DNA of 64,000 nt from assembly GCF_013391475.1 (NCBI RefSeq), contig NZ_JACBAZ010000007.1, positions 62,001-126,000 of the forward strand. The letters are read 5' to 3'. A program made the translations under genes and the position numbers. Under the pieces are notes generated by a model that was not told the origin of the DNA, made no database searches, and worked only from the letters and a program-made list of their open reading frames with translations. The first letter of the stretch is position 1; every line of letters begins with the position of its first letter. This DNA comes from Oceaniferula marina (GTDB taxonomy: Bacteria > Verrucomicrobiota > Verrucomicrobiia > Verrucomicrobiales > Akkermansiaceae). Shown piece by piece: positions 8,735 through 18,318 of the stretch.

Positions 8735-9457
8735 TCAGCGGCCGAAGGCAATGCGCTCGGCGAGGGACTCAGGTAGTCCGGCATCAAGAATTTTCTTCTG
8801 CGCAGTCTCGATATCGTATTCGAGTCTACGGAAGCTGACGAGGTTTTGATCCATGTCGTAGATGCAGTAGGATGCACGCCAGTCTCCGTCACGTGGTTGA
8901 CCGACCGATCCGGTATTGATGAAATACTGGGTGTTTTCCTCGATGGCGATGGTTTCGGCCGGCACTTCCTGAATTTTGGAGGTTCTGGTGAAAATTCGAG
9001 GGACGTGGGTGTGGCCATAAAAGCAGACCGGAGTGATCTGGTAAGAAAAATTGGCCATGGCGTCGAACTTGTTGGTGACGTAGTTCCAGGAAATAGGTTG
9101 GTCGAGGGTCGAGTGAACGATGGTGAAGTTCTGGACCTGGCGGACCATGCGCAGGCGGGCGAGCCATTGGCGCTGGTCGGGTGAGAGTTGTTCGCGCGTC
9201 CAGAGCAGGGCTTCGGCTGCTACTGGGTTCATCATCTCGAGTGAGGTATCGTGGCCGCAGTCCTGGTCGTGGTTACCTTTGACGACCGGGCATCCCATGG
9301 CTTTGACCCGTTCGAGGCAGGCAGCCGGGTCGGCGTTGTATCCGACCACATCACCGAGGCAAATGTAACTGTCGGCACCTTGGGCTTCGGCATCTGCGAG
9401 CACCGCCTCGAGCGCTTCGAGGTTGGCGTGAATATCACTGAAGATGGCAATTTTCAT
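8735..9457 (-). CDS. Cytoplasmic metallophosphoesterase, YfcE/ApaH-like
   Basis: A 240-residue calcineurin-like phosphodiesterase. The N-terminus holds the first metal motif (D8 and H10 in FSDIHAN), followed by CLGDVVGY, VKGNHDQD and a late GHTH (CFYGHTHVPR), all the expected ligands for two metals. No signal peptide is present, so it should act in the cytoplasm. The family includes small-molecule phosphodiesterases and protein phosphatases, and the substrate cannot be assigned. The start at 9457 places the first beta strand immediately after Met. It lies downstream of the ABC-exporter genes on the same strand but 158 bp from them, so it may be expressed separately. Confidence 0.85.
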   Translation of the reverse strand: MKIAIFSDIHANLEALEAVLADAEAQGADSYICLGDVVGYNADPAACLERVKAMGCPVVKGNHDQDCGHDTSLEMMNPVAAEALLWTREQLSPDQRQWLARLRMVRQVQNFTIVHSTLDQPISWNYVTNKFDAMANFSYQITPVCFYGHTHVPRIFTRTSKIQEVPAETIAIEENTQYFINTGSVGQPRDGDWRASYCIYDMDQNLVSFRRLEYDIETAQKKILDAGLPESLAERIAFGR

Positions 9458-9615
9458 GAAGAAGATCGAATGGAGAGATTGGGACCGATTGGTGTGCAGC
9501 ACTCATGCCTTGTTGAGAGGCAAAGGAAAAGAAAAAAGTGACTCGTTCTCAGTTATTCATGAGAGGATGCCGTGCTTGTCGAGCTGTATGAAAGGTTGGT
9601 TGGTGTTGAGATGAG

Positions 9616-10521
9616 TCAAGGCGTGTCAAGTTCACGTTGAAGTGCATCAATTTTTGCTGCGACTCCGTGCATGGGTAAGTCCTGACCGGTGCGCCTCCAG
9701 TGGATTTTCAACCAGTGGAGCTGGGTTGCGGGATTTGGGTAGAGTTCGGAGTCGGGGATGCGTTGTTCTTCGGGCGTATCCAGAGCATTTTGCAGAATGA
9801 AAATGCCGTTGACCAGGCTGATGGTTCGGCTTTGGGGATAGGTTTTGAACAGGCGGACTCCCTCTTTCAGGGCTTCTGGATAGAGGTCCGGGATGCGGGT
9901 CATGGTGTAGAACCCGAGGCGTTCGAACAGTGGCCGTTTATAGTCGGGCAGGCTTTCGCAGTTGAGGGCACCATGGTAATGTTTGAGGGCTCGTTCGTAG
10001 TCCGGCAGTTTGTATTCGGAGCTCCAGAGCCAGGCCAGTTCTTGTTGCAGTCTCCAGTTGTCAGGGTTCTGGCGGATCCCTTCTTCGAGCAGGGCTGCGC
10101 CCTTGTCGATGTATTGTTTGTGGAGTGCGCTGCGGCGGAAGGAGCTGAGTGATTCTTTTTCTTGGTAATCGATGGCGGCGTTGGTGTGGAGGTGCCAGGC
10201 TCCGGTTTTCCAGTAGGAGGTGGTTCCTGGTTGGAGGGTGGTGATGATTCCGTAACTTTGCTCCAGCTTGATCCAGTCCCGGTTCTCAAAATCGTTGTAA
10301 GCCCGGAGGTTCCAGACGGCTGCCACCAGTGAACGAAGCCCACCGAGGGCGACCGCCGCACTGGTTTGGCCGAGCTGCAGGCTGGTGTCGCCCTTGAGAG
10401 GCGGTTGCAGCAGGCGTTCCTCGACCATGTCGCTGTGAAGCTTGTCTTCGAAGCTGAGTTTAGCCGCTCCGAAGGCCAGCAAGACGGCCAGAATGACAAG
10501 AGATTGGAGGAATGGGCGCAT
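9616..10521 (-). CDS. Membrane-anchored TPR-like protein linked to an ABC exporter
   Basis: A 301-residue protein with an N-terminal hydrophobic segment (about 5-21) and a helical, TPR-like body, for example a stretch around 140-185 with KGAALLEEGIRQNPDNWRLQ, then further paired helices. It starts 15 bp after the permease gene stop and is the third gene of an apparent operon with the ATPase and permease. It probably sits on the outer face of the inner membrane and may serve as an accessory subunit of the exporter. That role is inferred only from gene order. I do not recognise a named family. Confidence 0.6.
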   Translation of the reverse strand: MRPFLQSLVILAVLLAFGAAKLSFEDKLHSDMVEERLLQPPLKGDTSLQLGQTSAAVALGGLRSLVAAVWNLRAYNDFENRDWIKLEQSYGIITTLQPGTTSYWKTGAWHLHTNAAIDYQEKESLSSFRRSALHKQYIDKGAALLEEGIRQNPDNWRLQQELAWLWSSEYKLPDYERALKHYHGALNCESLPDYKRPLFERLGFYTMTRIPDLYPEALKEGVRLFKTYPQSRTISLVNGIFILQNALDTPEEQRIPDSELYPNPATQLHWLKIHWRRTGQDLPMHGVAAKIDALQRELDTP

Positions 10522-10536
10522 AGCGGAATGGCTGGA

Positions 10537-11448
10537 TTAGAATTCCTTTTTGCGGAAGGTGAACCAGGAAAGCACGCTGTAGATGCCGGTGTAGAAGCAA
10601 GTCAGGACGAGCAGTCGAATGAAGATACTCGAGGTGACGGTTTTTCCTTCGATGGCGGCGTCGATGATGTTGTAGAGCTGGAAGTCCGGGAAGATCAGGG
10701 AAATGCCTTGGGACACCCATTTCATTTGGATGGAAACCGCCCCGTCTTGCTGGTGTAGCCAGTAATCCCGGGCGTCCGCAGTGAAGTGACCAATAAAGTA
10801 GATCACCACGGCGATGATGATGGTGAACAGCGTGGAGCTGGAGAAGGTGGATATCAACAGGGCGATGGCGGCCATGATCGCGGCTTTAAAAAAGACGGCC
10901 CCAATACCAGCCTGCAGACTCCAGGTCAGTCCTTGCTGGCTGATTTCCTGTTTCCTGAGATCCAGAGCTTCCTGCGGCCAGCCTTGGGTGGCACCCCGCG
11001 CCATTTCTTCCTCGATTAATCCGGAGGTTCGGAGGTGAAGGATGATGGAGAGTAAACCATCCATCAGCAGCAGGGTGACGGCGACCAACGCGAGCACTCC
11101 GGCCAGTTTTCCGAGCAGGTAGTCGAGCCGGGGGACCGGTTTGCAGAGGATGGTGTAGAGTGTGCGGTCTTCGAGGTCCTTGGGGATGAGCAGGGCGGTG
11201 GAGGCGATGGCAAAAATCATCGAGAACATGGCCATGGATCCCATGGCGGTGCTTTTAAGGATAATGAGTTCCTGCTCGGCGGTGTTTTCCGTGGTCCGGC
11301 TGTAGGGCATTTCGAACAGGCTGGCTGCGACCATCAGGACGGCAAAAACGGCGAGAAAATAGAAGACCTTCATCCTGACCAGATGAGTGAAGGTGTGGCT
11401 GGCGATGACCGCTATTCTGGCCGGGGAAAAAAACGGGTTTCTACGCAT
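10537..11448 (-). CDS. ABC-2 type transporter permease
   Basis: A 303-residue membrane protein with about six transmembrane segments, including VFYFLAVFAVLMVAA near the N-terminus, a run around MAMFSMIFAIASTALLIP, and LAGVLALVAVTLLLM. The motif DLEDRTLYTILCKPVPR between helices 2 and 3 is typical of ABC-2 permeases, often annotated GldF/NosY-like. Its start overlaps the end of the ATPase gene by 8 bp, which indicates translational coupling. With the ATPase it would form an exporter of unknown substrate. Confidence 0.85.
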   Translation of the reverse strand: MRRNPFFSPARIAVIASHTFTHLVRMKVFYFLAVFAVLMVAASLFEMPYSRTTENTAEQELIILKSTAMGSMAMFSMIFAIASTALLIPKDLEDRTLYTILCKPVPRLDYLLGKLAGVLALVAVTLLLMDGLLSIILHLRTSGLIEEEMARGATQGWPQEALDLRKQEISQQGLTWSLQAGIGAVFFKAAIMAAIALLISTFSSSTLFTIIIAVVIYFIGHFTADARDYWLHQQDGAVSIQMKWVSQGISLIFPDFQLYNIIDAAIEGKTVTSSIFIRLLVLTCFYTGIYSVLSWFTFRKKEF

Positions 11449-12349
11449 CGCTGGCTCCTTTCTCTGTTGGTTCCTTGGATGAGGTGTGGATGGATGATTG
11501 GGATTTTTCTGCTTCGTCGAGGAACAGCCGCTCCAGGGTGGTTCGGGGCTTGCCGATGTTCAGCAATTGCGCCGATCCTTGTTGTTCGATCATGCCGCGG
11601 ATACGTTCCAAGGTCTCGGCATCGGCATTTTGGATCAGGATCTCGGTTTGATTTTCGATGGCGATCAGGTCGTTGAGTTTGCCTTCCTTGACGAGTTTGC
11701 CGTGGAAGATGATGCCTACCTGGTCGCAGACCTCCTGGACTTGCTCGAGCAGGTGGGAGCAGAGAAAGATGGTGACCCCTTGTTGTTTGAGGTCGACGAT
11801 CAGGTCACGGATCATTCGGGAACCTATCGGATCGACTCCGGCGGTGGGTTCATCGAGAATGACGAGTCTGGGCTTGTGAATCAGCGCTTGGGCCAGACCG
11901 ATGCGTTGGAGCATCCCTTTTGAATAGCCCCCGATGCGGCGGTGCCGGGCATCCTCGAGGGACACCATTTCGAGCATTTCATCGACCCGCTGGTGGAGTT
12001 GTTTGCCCCTCAGCCCGCAGAGTTTGGCATAGAACCGGAGAGTTTCCTCACCATTGAGGTGTTTGTAAAAGTAGGGGTTTTCGGGGAGAAAGCCGATGTC
12101 CTGACGGGAGTCGGTCTTGAGCGAATTTTTTCCAAAGACGAAGCAGGATCCGGCTGTCGGGGTCAGCAGTCCCAGCAGGGCTTTCATGGTGGTGGATTTT
12201 CCCGAGCCGTTTGGGCCGATCAGCCCGTAGACTTCTCCAGGCATGATATTCAGGGAGACGTCATTGACCGCCCGTACCTTTGATTTCCGAAAAGGAGAGG
12301 GGAACTCCTTGACGAGGTGATTGATTTGAACCGCTGGTGTTTCTTCCAT
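11441..12349 (-). CDS. ABC transporter ATP-binding protein (ABC-2 exporter, CcmA/GldA-like)
   Basis: A 302-residue nucleotide-binding subunit. Walker A is GPNGSGKST at 45-53, the signature is YSKGMLQRIGLAQAL, and Walker B is RLVILDEPTAGVDP, followed by the switch histidine in FLCSHLL. The C-terminal 80 residues form an accessory domain common in exporters. The ATG at 12349 was chosen because the family fold begins immediately after it; a longer frame from 12370 lacks support. It is the first gene of a three-gene unit with the permease and TPR-like protein. Confidence 0.92.
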   Translation of the reverse strand: MEETPAVQINHLVKEFPSPFRKSKVRAVNDVSLNIMPGEVYGLIGPNGSGKSTTMKALLGLLTPTAGSCFVFGKNSLKTDSRQDIGFLPENPYFYKHLNGEETLRFYAKLCGLRGKQLHQRVDEMLEMVSLEDARHRRIGGYSKGMLQRIGLAQALIHKPRLVILDEPTAGVDPIGSRMIRDLIVDLKQQGVTIFLCSHLLEQVQEVCDQVGIIFHGKLVKEGKLNDLIAIENQTEILIQNADAETLERIRGMIEQQGSAQLLNIGKPRTTLERLFLDEAEKSQSSIHTSSKEPTEKGASDA

Positions 12350-12547
12350 GGTGAGACGTGTGGGCAGCATAACTGGCTGGCCTTCGGGTGCAATGGATTT
12401 TTCGTATCATGATTCAGCGGAGGGTGCCGTGATCGGCCCCTTGGCGTTCTTCTTTTCAGATTGGGGTTGCCTGCCGCCTGCTTGCTGTTTATTTCGGGGG
12501 CACTCCCGCTCATAGCATGGGCAGGAAATCACAACCATCACGATTCT

Positions 12548-13360
12548 ATGACCACTAGACATTCCTTCGCCCGAGCTCTTACCGCAGCCACTTTGATGGC
12601 TTCCCCACTTTGTTTCGCAGGTGATGCGGCACCGGAAATGAAAGCAGAAGCTTCGGCTGATAGCTCGCTGATCCAGTGGCAGGACTTCAGTTTGAGCTAC
12701 CTGTATGGTGATAACTTCAAGGTGGACCCGGAAGAGCAGCACACGCTGACCTTCGAGTATGTCGCCGGTCTGAGCTTCGGTGATGTGTTCACTTTTCTTG
12801 ATTTAACCTACTTCCCGGGTAGTGACGAGTCGGATGGCTTGTATGGTGAGGTCACTCCCCGTTTTAGTTACAACAAGATTTTTGGTGATGACCTGTCGGT
12901 CGGTCCTGTGAGTGACTTTCTGCTGGCGACTTCGCTGGAATACGGATCAGGCCCGGTGGAAACGTTCCTTGCTGGTCCGGCGATTGATCTGGACATCCCC
13001 GGTTTTGATTTCTTCCAGCTCAACTTGTTTTACCGCGCCGGATTGAATAGCGACAATATTTCCGACGGATGGCAACTCACTCCGACCTGGTCGGTGACGG
13101 TTCCGGTGGGAAGTTCCGAGATCGTGTTCGACGGCTTCATCGATTGGGTGTTTGCCACGGATGATTCCAACTATGAGCAAAACCTGCACTTCAACCCGCA
13201 GCTGAAGTATAATTTGGGTAAAGCCATCATGGGAGAAGATGCCAAGTTGTTTGTCGGGGTCGAGTACAGTTACTGGTCGAACAAATACGGCATCAAGGAC
13301 TCCAGTGATTTTCGCACAGATGACAGCGTGGTGAGTTTTCTGCTCAAATACCACTTCTAA
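12548..13360 (+). CDS. Outer-membrane channel, Tsx/OmpK-like
   Basis: A 270-residue predicted beta-barrel. A signal peptide (ending CFAG near residue 23) is followed by alternating hydrophobic strands and an aromatic C-terminus ending LLKYHF, as required for barrel insertion. Segments such as QWQDFSLSYLYGDNFK, FGDVFTFLDLTYF, YGEVTPRFSYNK and VGVEYSYWSNKYGI resemble the nucleoside-specific channel Tsx and OmpK family. The ATG at 12548 gives a clean signal peptide; the longer frame from 12461 does not add a conserved segment. It faces away from the ABC operon and is followed by a repeat element. Confidence 0.75.
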   Translation: MTTRHSFARALTAATLMASPLCFAGDAAPEMKAEASADSSLIQWQDFSLSYLYGDNFKVDPEEQHTLTFEYVAGLSFGDVFTFLDLTYFPGSDESDGLYGEVTPRFSYNKIFGDDLSVGPVSDFLLATSLEYGSGPVETFLAGPAIDLDIPGFDFFQLNLFYRAGLNSDNISDGWQLTPTWSVTVPVGSSEIVFDGFIDWVFATDDSNYEQNLHFNPQLKYNLGKAIMGEDAKLFVGVEYSYWSNKYGIKDSSDFRTDDSVVSFLLKYHF

Positions 13361-13373
13361 CCTCATTGGTATA

Positions 13374-13575
13374 ATACCACTCCGTAAAACAGACGAGACG
13401 ATTGATCATTGTTGAGGTATTTGGAAGAGCACTGCGTGATCCATGAGAGTTCCGGATGAATGACTCCTTTGGCTTTGTTTCTCCTTAGTCATGGTGCCCG
13501 CACCATTCCTTCGTCGCGCCTTACCAAAGAACTCATTCATCTCGGCTATCGTCCCGTCTGTTTACTACTTGGTAT
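13374..13575. mobile_element. Structured terminal-inverted-repeat element, copy A1
   Basis: A 202-bp noncoding element. Its ends form imperfect inverted repeats of about 28 bp (left beginning ATACCACTCCGTAAAACAGA, right ending TTTACTACTTGGTAT). Inside, GATGAATGACTCCTTTGG at 13455-13472 pairs with 13524-13541 at 16 of 18 positions. At the apex, ATGGTG-CCCG-CACCAT at 13491-13506 forms a tetraloop hairpin. A near-identical copy is at 37661 and two related copies are at 37967 and 39197. It has no coding capacity and resembles a MITE; no target-site duplication is obvious. Confidence 0.8.
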
Positions 13576-13591
13576 AAGCTGCGGTCCCGAC

Positions 13592-13611
13592 GGCGGATTG
13601 AGGCCTCCGCC
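13592..13611. other. Hairpin downstream of mfd
   Basis: GGCGGA at 13592-13597 pairs with TCCGCC at 13606-13611. It lies just past the mfd stop, on the side where mfd transcription would end, but no T-tract follows, so a terminator role is uncertain. Confidence 0.3.
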
Positions 13612-13645
13612 CTAACGGTGGCCATCTGATCCATGTGTGTTCTTG

Positions 13646-16600
13646 TTAAATCGACTCGATCATGGTGAGCGCCTCTTTGAGTTTGTCGGCAGGGCTGGCT
13701 GAACTGAGGCGCGGGTGTCGTTTGTGAGCAAGAAATATATATTCGCCGTTGCGGGTGAGCATCAGCCGTTGTTCTCGGATTTCGACCGTTGAGATGCTGG
13801 CTCGGTTGGCTGCCAGTTTGACTGCAGTGGCGGTGAGCAACTGTTGCACGGGGGCGGGCAGTGGTCCGAAGCGATCTCGCCAACGTGTGCGCAGTGCTTT
13901 GAGCTCTTTGTTGGAAACAAGTTCGGCCAACTCGCGGTAGGCGGATATTCTGAGTCGGGCTTCCGGCATGTAGTCGGCCGGGATGTAGGCTCCGAGGTTG
14001 GTGTCAGGGGCCAGTCCGGAGGCTTCGGATTCGTTAAAGACAAGGAAGTCGGCGCGCAGGGTGACGTCGACCCGTTGTTGGGTTTTGCCTCCTTTTAATC
14101 GGTCGATGGATTGCCTGAGTAGCTGGCAGTAAAGATCGAACCCGACGGCGGCGATGTGGCCGGATTGTTTGGTTCCGAGCAGGTTGCCTGCTCCCCGGAT
14201 TTCGAGGTCGCGCATGGCGATATTGAAGCCCGAGCCAAGAGCCGTGTATTGTTTGATCGCGTTGATTCGTTTGCGGGCATCGCCATGGATGAGGTCGCGG
14301 GGAAGCAGGAGGATCGCATAGGCTTGACCTCCGGCACGACCGACCCGGCCCCGGAGCTGATAGAGATCGGCCAGGCCAAAGCGGTCGGCCCGGTCGATGA
14401 TGATGGTGTTGGCATTCGGGATGTCGATGCCGCTTTCGATGATGGTGGTGGCGAGCAGGATGTCGGCCTTGCCTTCGACAAAGGTGCGCATAACGACTTC
14501 GAGTTCGTCTTTTTCCATTTGTCCGTGGCCGACAACGATGGAGGCTTCGGGGACGAGGTCGCGCAATTTTTTACGGACGAGATCGATGTCTTTCACCCGG
14601 TTATGGAGGAAGAAGATCTGGCCTCCGCGTTTGATTTCCCGTTGGATGGCATCGCGGATGATGCGTTCATCATAGCCGTGGATCGAGGTGTGGATGGGGA
14701 CCTTACCCGGGATCGGGGTGTCGATGGTGGACATGTCTCTGGCACCCATCAACGAGAGGTAGAGGGTGCGGGGGATGGGAGTAGCGGACAGGGTCAGCAC
14801 ATCAATGTTGCGGAACAGCTCCTTGAAGCGCTCCTTGTGTTTGACGCCGAAGCGTTGTTCTTCATCGACGATGGCGACGCCGAGGTCTTTGTAGATAACA
14901 TCTTGGGATATCAGACGGTGGGTGCCGATGACGATATCGACGGATCCGTCGGCCAGCCCCTTGAGGGTGGATTTTACTTCGCTGGCTTTACGAAAGCGGT
15001 TGAGGAGTTCGATACGCAGCGGGTAGTCGCTCATCCGTTCTCTGAAGGTGCGCCAGTGTTGTTCGGCGAGAACGGTGGTCGGACAGAGTAAGGCTGCCTG
15101 TTTTCCTCCGGTGACAGCCTTGAAGGCCGCCCTGATGGCTACCTCCGTTTTGCCGAATCCGACATCGCCACAGATCAACCGGTCCATGGGCTTGGAGGCT
15201 TCCATGTCAGCTTTCGTATCCTCGATCGCCTCACTTTGCCCGGAGGTGATGTTGTGGTGGAAGGAATTTTCAAACTCAAACATCCAGCGACTGTCGGCAG
15301 GGTGTTGGTAGCCAGGTGCGGTGTTTCTTTCGGCCTGCATCTGGAGCAGTTTGGCCGCGTAATCGAGGATTGATTTTTCGGCGGAGGTTCTGGCTTTGCT
15401 CCAGCTGCCGGTTCCCAGTCGGCTGAGGGATGGCTCCCGGCCACCGAGGCCAACGTATTTCGACAGCAGGTGGGAGTGGTCAAGTGGCACGCTGAGGGTG
15501 GCTCCATCCCGGTATTCGATATGGATTTCCTCGTGCCCTTCCTCATCGTGCTCGATGCCCTCGAATCTTCCGATACCATACTCGGCGTGGACCACGAGGT
15601 CGCCTTCCTGGATGTCTTCGAGTGCTGTTTGAGCCCGGGCTCGGGTCTGGTGGTCAATACGGGTGTTGCGGCGTCTGGTTTGTGGCGTTTGGTAGCGGCC
15701 AAAGAGTTCGGCGGACGAGAGGAAAGCCAGACGGGCGGCCGGAACCGTAAACCCTTGAACCAGCTCTCCGGATAAGGGGGTGACGACGCCTTGTTGAAAA
15801 AAATCGGAATCGACGAGTTCTTCGAAGCGCTCTCTTTCCCCACGGTTGGAGAAGGTCAAAAAGATCGAGTAGTTGTCTTGTTTCCATTCGGCAATTTGTT
15901 GGAAAAATCGGTGACGTCTGGCTTCGTTGAGGATGAAATCCCCGGCATCAAAAGAGCCTAGTGGACTGCCTAGGCAGGCAGTCGTCGCCCCCGCTGGGGC
16001 TTCGTCAGCTTCCTCTTCACGTAGCGAAGCGTGGGCCTTTTCAGTTGGGGTTCCTCCCGCTGCTAACAATCGGTCGTTAGCTTCGAGATAGTCCTGAAGG
16101 GGGATGGAAGGTTCGGTGTCGGCCAGGGAGATCTCACTTTGCTTGATTTTGCGCGTCGTGATTTGGGAGTCGATATCAAACTCACGCAGGGAATCGATTT
16201 CGGTATCAAAGAGTTCGATGCGAAGGGGGCAGGGGGCGTGCCAAGAGAAGAGGTCGATGATGCCACCACGTCTCGCCCATTGTCCGTGGGCATGTACCTG
16301 GGTGACCTCTTCGTAGCTGCCTTGGGCGGACAGGCGTTGTAGGAATGCTTCGAGGTCGATCTCGTCACCAATCCGGAGGTTGAAGGCTGAGGAGCGGAGG
16401 CTGTCAGCAGAAGGAACTTTATCGCTGAGTGAGTCCGGGCTGAGGATCAGGACCTGAGGTTTGTTCCCTTGCGGAGGGCTACTCAAGATATTGAGGATGG
16501 CCAGTCGATCTGCGAGGGTCTCGGGGGCTGCATGGATCTCTGAATCACTTGACTCTGGAAGGCTGGGGAGGAGCAGAGGGTGAATGTTCCAGAGGTCCAG

Positions 16601-16843
16601 CTCTGCCGCAATGCGGTCACGGGTGCGTGGGTTTGGATGGGTGATCCACAGCCTGGCATCGGGAGCGTGTTGTTTGAGTGCCTGAGCTGTTAGTGCCGTG
16701 ATGAATGAGATTGCTGCCGAGTGGACCTCGTCGAAGTGAGCGTGGCTCGTTCCATCCAGCAGTCTTTCCAGCTGCAGCCTGAAGGATTTGCTGCTGAGGG
16801 TGTTTTTTATCCCCGGGCCGGGTGATGGAGGTTCATGTGCCAC
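13646..16843 (-). CDS. mfd: Transcription-repair coupling factor
   Basis: A 1065-residue Mfd. It removes RNA polymerase stalled at DNA lesions and recruits UvrA. In order: an N-terminal UvrB-like region with [21 protein letters not shown] around 175-200, the RNA-polymerase-interacting domain near 410-470 ([17 protein letters not shown]), then the RecG-like helicase with Walker [10 protein letters not shown] near 560, [24 protein letters not shown], the second RecA domain ([26 protein letters not shown]) and the C-terminal UvrA-masking domain. It is slightly shorter than E. coli Mfd (1148). Residues about 263-296 are a poorly conserved Ala/Glu-rich insert encoded by palindromic DNA (see the separate entry). 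It is the last gene of a long minus-strand series. Confidence 0.96.
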   Translation of the reverse strand: MAHEPPSPGPGIKNTLSSKSFRLQLERLLDGTSHAHFDEVHSAAISFITALTAQALKQHAPDARLWITHPNPRTRDRIAAELDLWNIHPLLLPSLPESSDSEIHAAPETLADRLAILNILSSPPQGNKPQVLILSPDSLSDKVPSADSLRSSAFNLRIGDEIDLEAFLQRLSAQGSYEEVTQVHAHGQWARRGGIIDLFSWHAPCPLRIELFDTEIDSLREFDIDSQITTRKIKQSEISLADTEPSIPLQDYLEANDRLLAAGGTPTEKAHASLREEEADEAPAGATTACLGSPLGSFDAGDFILNEARRHRFFQQIAEWKQDNYSIFLTFSNRGERERFEELVDSDFFQQGVVTPLSGELVQGFTVPAARLAFLSSAELFGRYQTPQTRRRNTRIDHQTRARAQTALEDIQEGDLVVHAEYGIGRFEGIEHDEEGHEEIHIEYRDGATLSVPLDHSHLLSKYVGLGGREPSLSRLGTGSWSKARTSAEKSILDYAAKLLQMQAERNTAPGYQHPADSRWMFEFENSFHHNITSGQSEAIEDTKADMEASKPMDRLICGDVGFGKTEVAIRAAFKAVTGGKQAALLCPTTVLAEQHWRTFRERMSDYPLRIELLNRFRKASEVKSTLKGLADGSVDIVIGTHRLISQDVIYKDLGVAIVDEEQRFGVKHKERFKELFRNIDVLTLSATPIPRTLYLSLMGARDMSTIDTPIPGKVPIHTSIHGYDERIIRDAIQREIKRGGQIFFLHNRVKDIDLVRKKLRDLVPEASIVVGHGQMEKDELEVVMRTFVEGKADILLATTIIESGIDIPNANTIIIDRADRFGLADLYQLRGRVGRAGGQAYAILLLPRDLIHGDARKRINAIKQYTALGSGFNIAMRDLEIRGAGNLLGTKQSGHIAAVGFDLYCQLLRQSIDRLKGGKTQQRVDVTLRADFLVFNESEASGLAPDTNLGAYIPADYMPEARLRISAYRELAELVSNKELKALRTRWRDRFGPLPAPVQQLLTATAVKLAANRASISTVEIREQRLMLTRNGEYIFLAHKRHPRLSSASPADKLKEALTMIESI
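15965..16081. repeat. Palindrome-rich in-frame insertion inside mfd
   Basis: Within mfd codons about 255-293 the DNA holds a series of inverted repeats: the perfect palindrome CTGCCTAGGCAG (15966-15977), GCCCC-CGCT-GGGGC (15987-16000), CACG...CGTG (16018-16033) and GCTAAC...GTTAGC (16062-16081). The encoded segment ([20 protein letters not shown]) looks unlike the flanking Mfd domains. The reading frame is kept. Confidence 0.5.
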
Positions 16844-16886
16844 TGGGTGTTAGGGGGGCAAGTGGTGGGCGCTTGCCCGGGGAGGA

Positions 16887-18269
16887 TTAAAATTTCCCTG
16901 ACCACTGTAGGTAGAGTGTGTTGAAGTTACTTCCTCCGGAGACATTGCCAAAGGTGGGAGATGCTTCAAAAATGCCGGAGCGGTGATGAATACCGTAACC
17001 TAACCAGAGGTCCTCGATTTTATTTGCCCCAAAGACATCCCCTAGGTTGAGGTCGATGGTAAAGTCGAGGTAGTTGAGTAAGCGACTGGGGTCGTAACCT
17101 TTGTCGATCAGGCTGTTTTCTTCATAGTAGGTGTAGGAGTCGATATAGGAGACTCCCTCGGCAACGCCGAGGCGGACTCTCCATGGCGTCGGCACGGTGT
17201 AATACACTTTCAGCCCCATGACATACTCAGTGGCACTGCCTTGGACGTCGGACGACCAGTGGTGGATGAGTCCGGTCGTGAGATAGACCTCCAGGGGGAG
17301 GCCGAACAAGGTGTCTGAGAGTGGGTGGCCGTAGAAAATGGAAGTCATGTTGACGTCGGCTCCTTTGTCGGTGCGGATATCGCCTTCCAGGATTTGGGCT
17401 AGGGATGAATCGGTTCCCCATCCTTGGGCTACGCGGAAGTAAGGTTTGGCATTGAGGCTGCGTGCAGGTGATTTTGCGGAGTGGGGGTAGGGGGCTTCGT
17501 AAAACCCGAGACCGATCATGCCGGCGTATTCCATGGAATCTTCCACAAGGTCGCTGTCGGTTGTGTTTCCATCGAGCCAGCGGGCTTCGACGGATCCTTC
17601 AGCATAGAGGTTGCGCCAAATGTGATAGCGCGATTTTACACCGACTTTGACGTCGAACCCGGCATCGACATCATCCAGTCCGAGACCGTAGTAACGCGAG
17701 TTGAAGTTGGATGTTTTGAGTCGGGCCTCAACAAAGGGGTGGAACCACCAGCGGTCGTGGTAGTGGTCGGCTTCCCAGCGTGCCGCGCCATGGACCCGGC
17801 CATCGAAATCGGTGAGGATTTCGGCTGCAATGCGTGAGGACTCGTTGAGTCTCCAAGAGGCTCTCAATCCGGCATCGAAGGTGTCGTGGTCGAGGCTGTC
17901 TTCGTAGATTTCGGGGTAATCAAAAAAGCGGTATCTCAGAAAGGTGTCGATTTCAATCTGCTCGTTGTTCCAGAGGTGGGCACCACCTTCGACTCCGCGG
18001 AGGAAAAAGCGCTCGCCTTCGTAATAGAACAAGGGCACGACTCCGTCGACATTCTGGCTGCCAGCCTTGAAGGGGGTGTGGGCGTAGCGGTAGGACATTT
18101 GGACGCCCCATTTCGGAGGTTGAGGGACTTCCGGTGTTAGCTGAAGGGGGATGTCCGACGCGACGCTGGATTTCTCCGAAGCCTTGGCTGATGTTGCTTC
18201 CCCCGCAGTGCCGGGTAAGACGAGTAAGGTGCCGGCGAAGCACCCTAGGGCTGTTATTTTTGAAAGCAT
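16887..18269 (-). CDS. Outer-membrane protein, MipA/OmpV-like with a second PagL-like barrel region
   Basis: A 460-residue exported protein. A signal peptide runs from the ATG at 18269 (LSKITALGCFAGTLLVLPGTAG). The first half has MipA/OmpV-like features: a start such as KWGVQMSYRYAHTPFK, then VPLFYYEGERFFLRGVEGGAHLW and RYYGLGLDDVDAGFDVKVG. The second half (from about YFRVAQGWGTDS) is another barrel-like segment ending LWLGYGIHHRSGIF...GGSNFNTLYLQWSGKF. That end recalls lipid A deacylase PagL-type barrels, whose active site uses a His and a Ser in this region. The C-terminal Phe suits outer-membrane insertion. The MipA assignment is moderate and the PagL comparison tentative. An upstream ATG at 18374 would overlap the flavoprotein gene and is unlikely. 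Confidence 0.6.
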   Translation of the reverse strand: MLSKITALGCFAGTLLVLPGTAGEATSAKASEKSSVASDIPLQLTPEVPQPPKWGVQMSYRYAHTPFKAGSQNVDGVVPLFYYEGERFFLRGVEGGAHLWNNEQIEIDTFLRYRFFDYPEIYEDSLDHDTFDAGLRASWRLNESSRIAAEILTDFDGRVHGAARWEADHYHDRWWFHPFVEARLKTSNFNSRYYGLGLDDVDAGFDVKVGVKSRYHIWRNLYAEGSVEARWLDGNTTDSDLVEDSMEYAGMIGLGFYEAPYPHSAKSPARSLNAKPYFRVAQGWGTDSSLAQILEGDIRTDKGADVNMTSIFYGHPLSDTLFGLPLEVYLTTGLIHHWSSDVQGSATEYVMGLKVYYTVPTPWRVRLGVAEGVSYIDSYTYYEENSLIDKGYDPSRLLNYLDFTIDLNLGDVFGANKIEDLWLGYGIHHRSGIFEASPTFGNVSGGSNFNTLYLQWSGKF

Positions 18270-18318
18270 GGTGATGGTGGTAGGTGGTTGGGATAAGCTT
18301 GTCAAAGGACGATTTAAA

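Noticed and set aside
8846-9184. Plus-strand frames inside the minus-strand metallophosphatase gene
   Set aside because: Shadows of a gene with all metal-binding motifs on the minus strand.
14156-15091. 311-codon plus-strand frame inside mfd
   Set aside because: Antisense to conserved Mfd helicase motifs; Asp/Gly-rich shadow.
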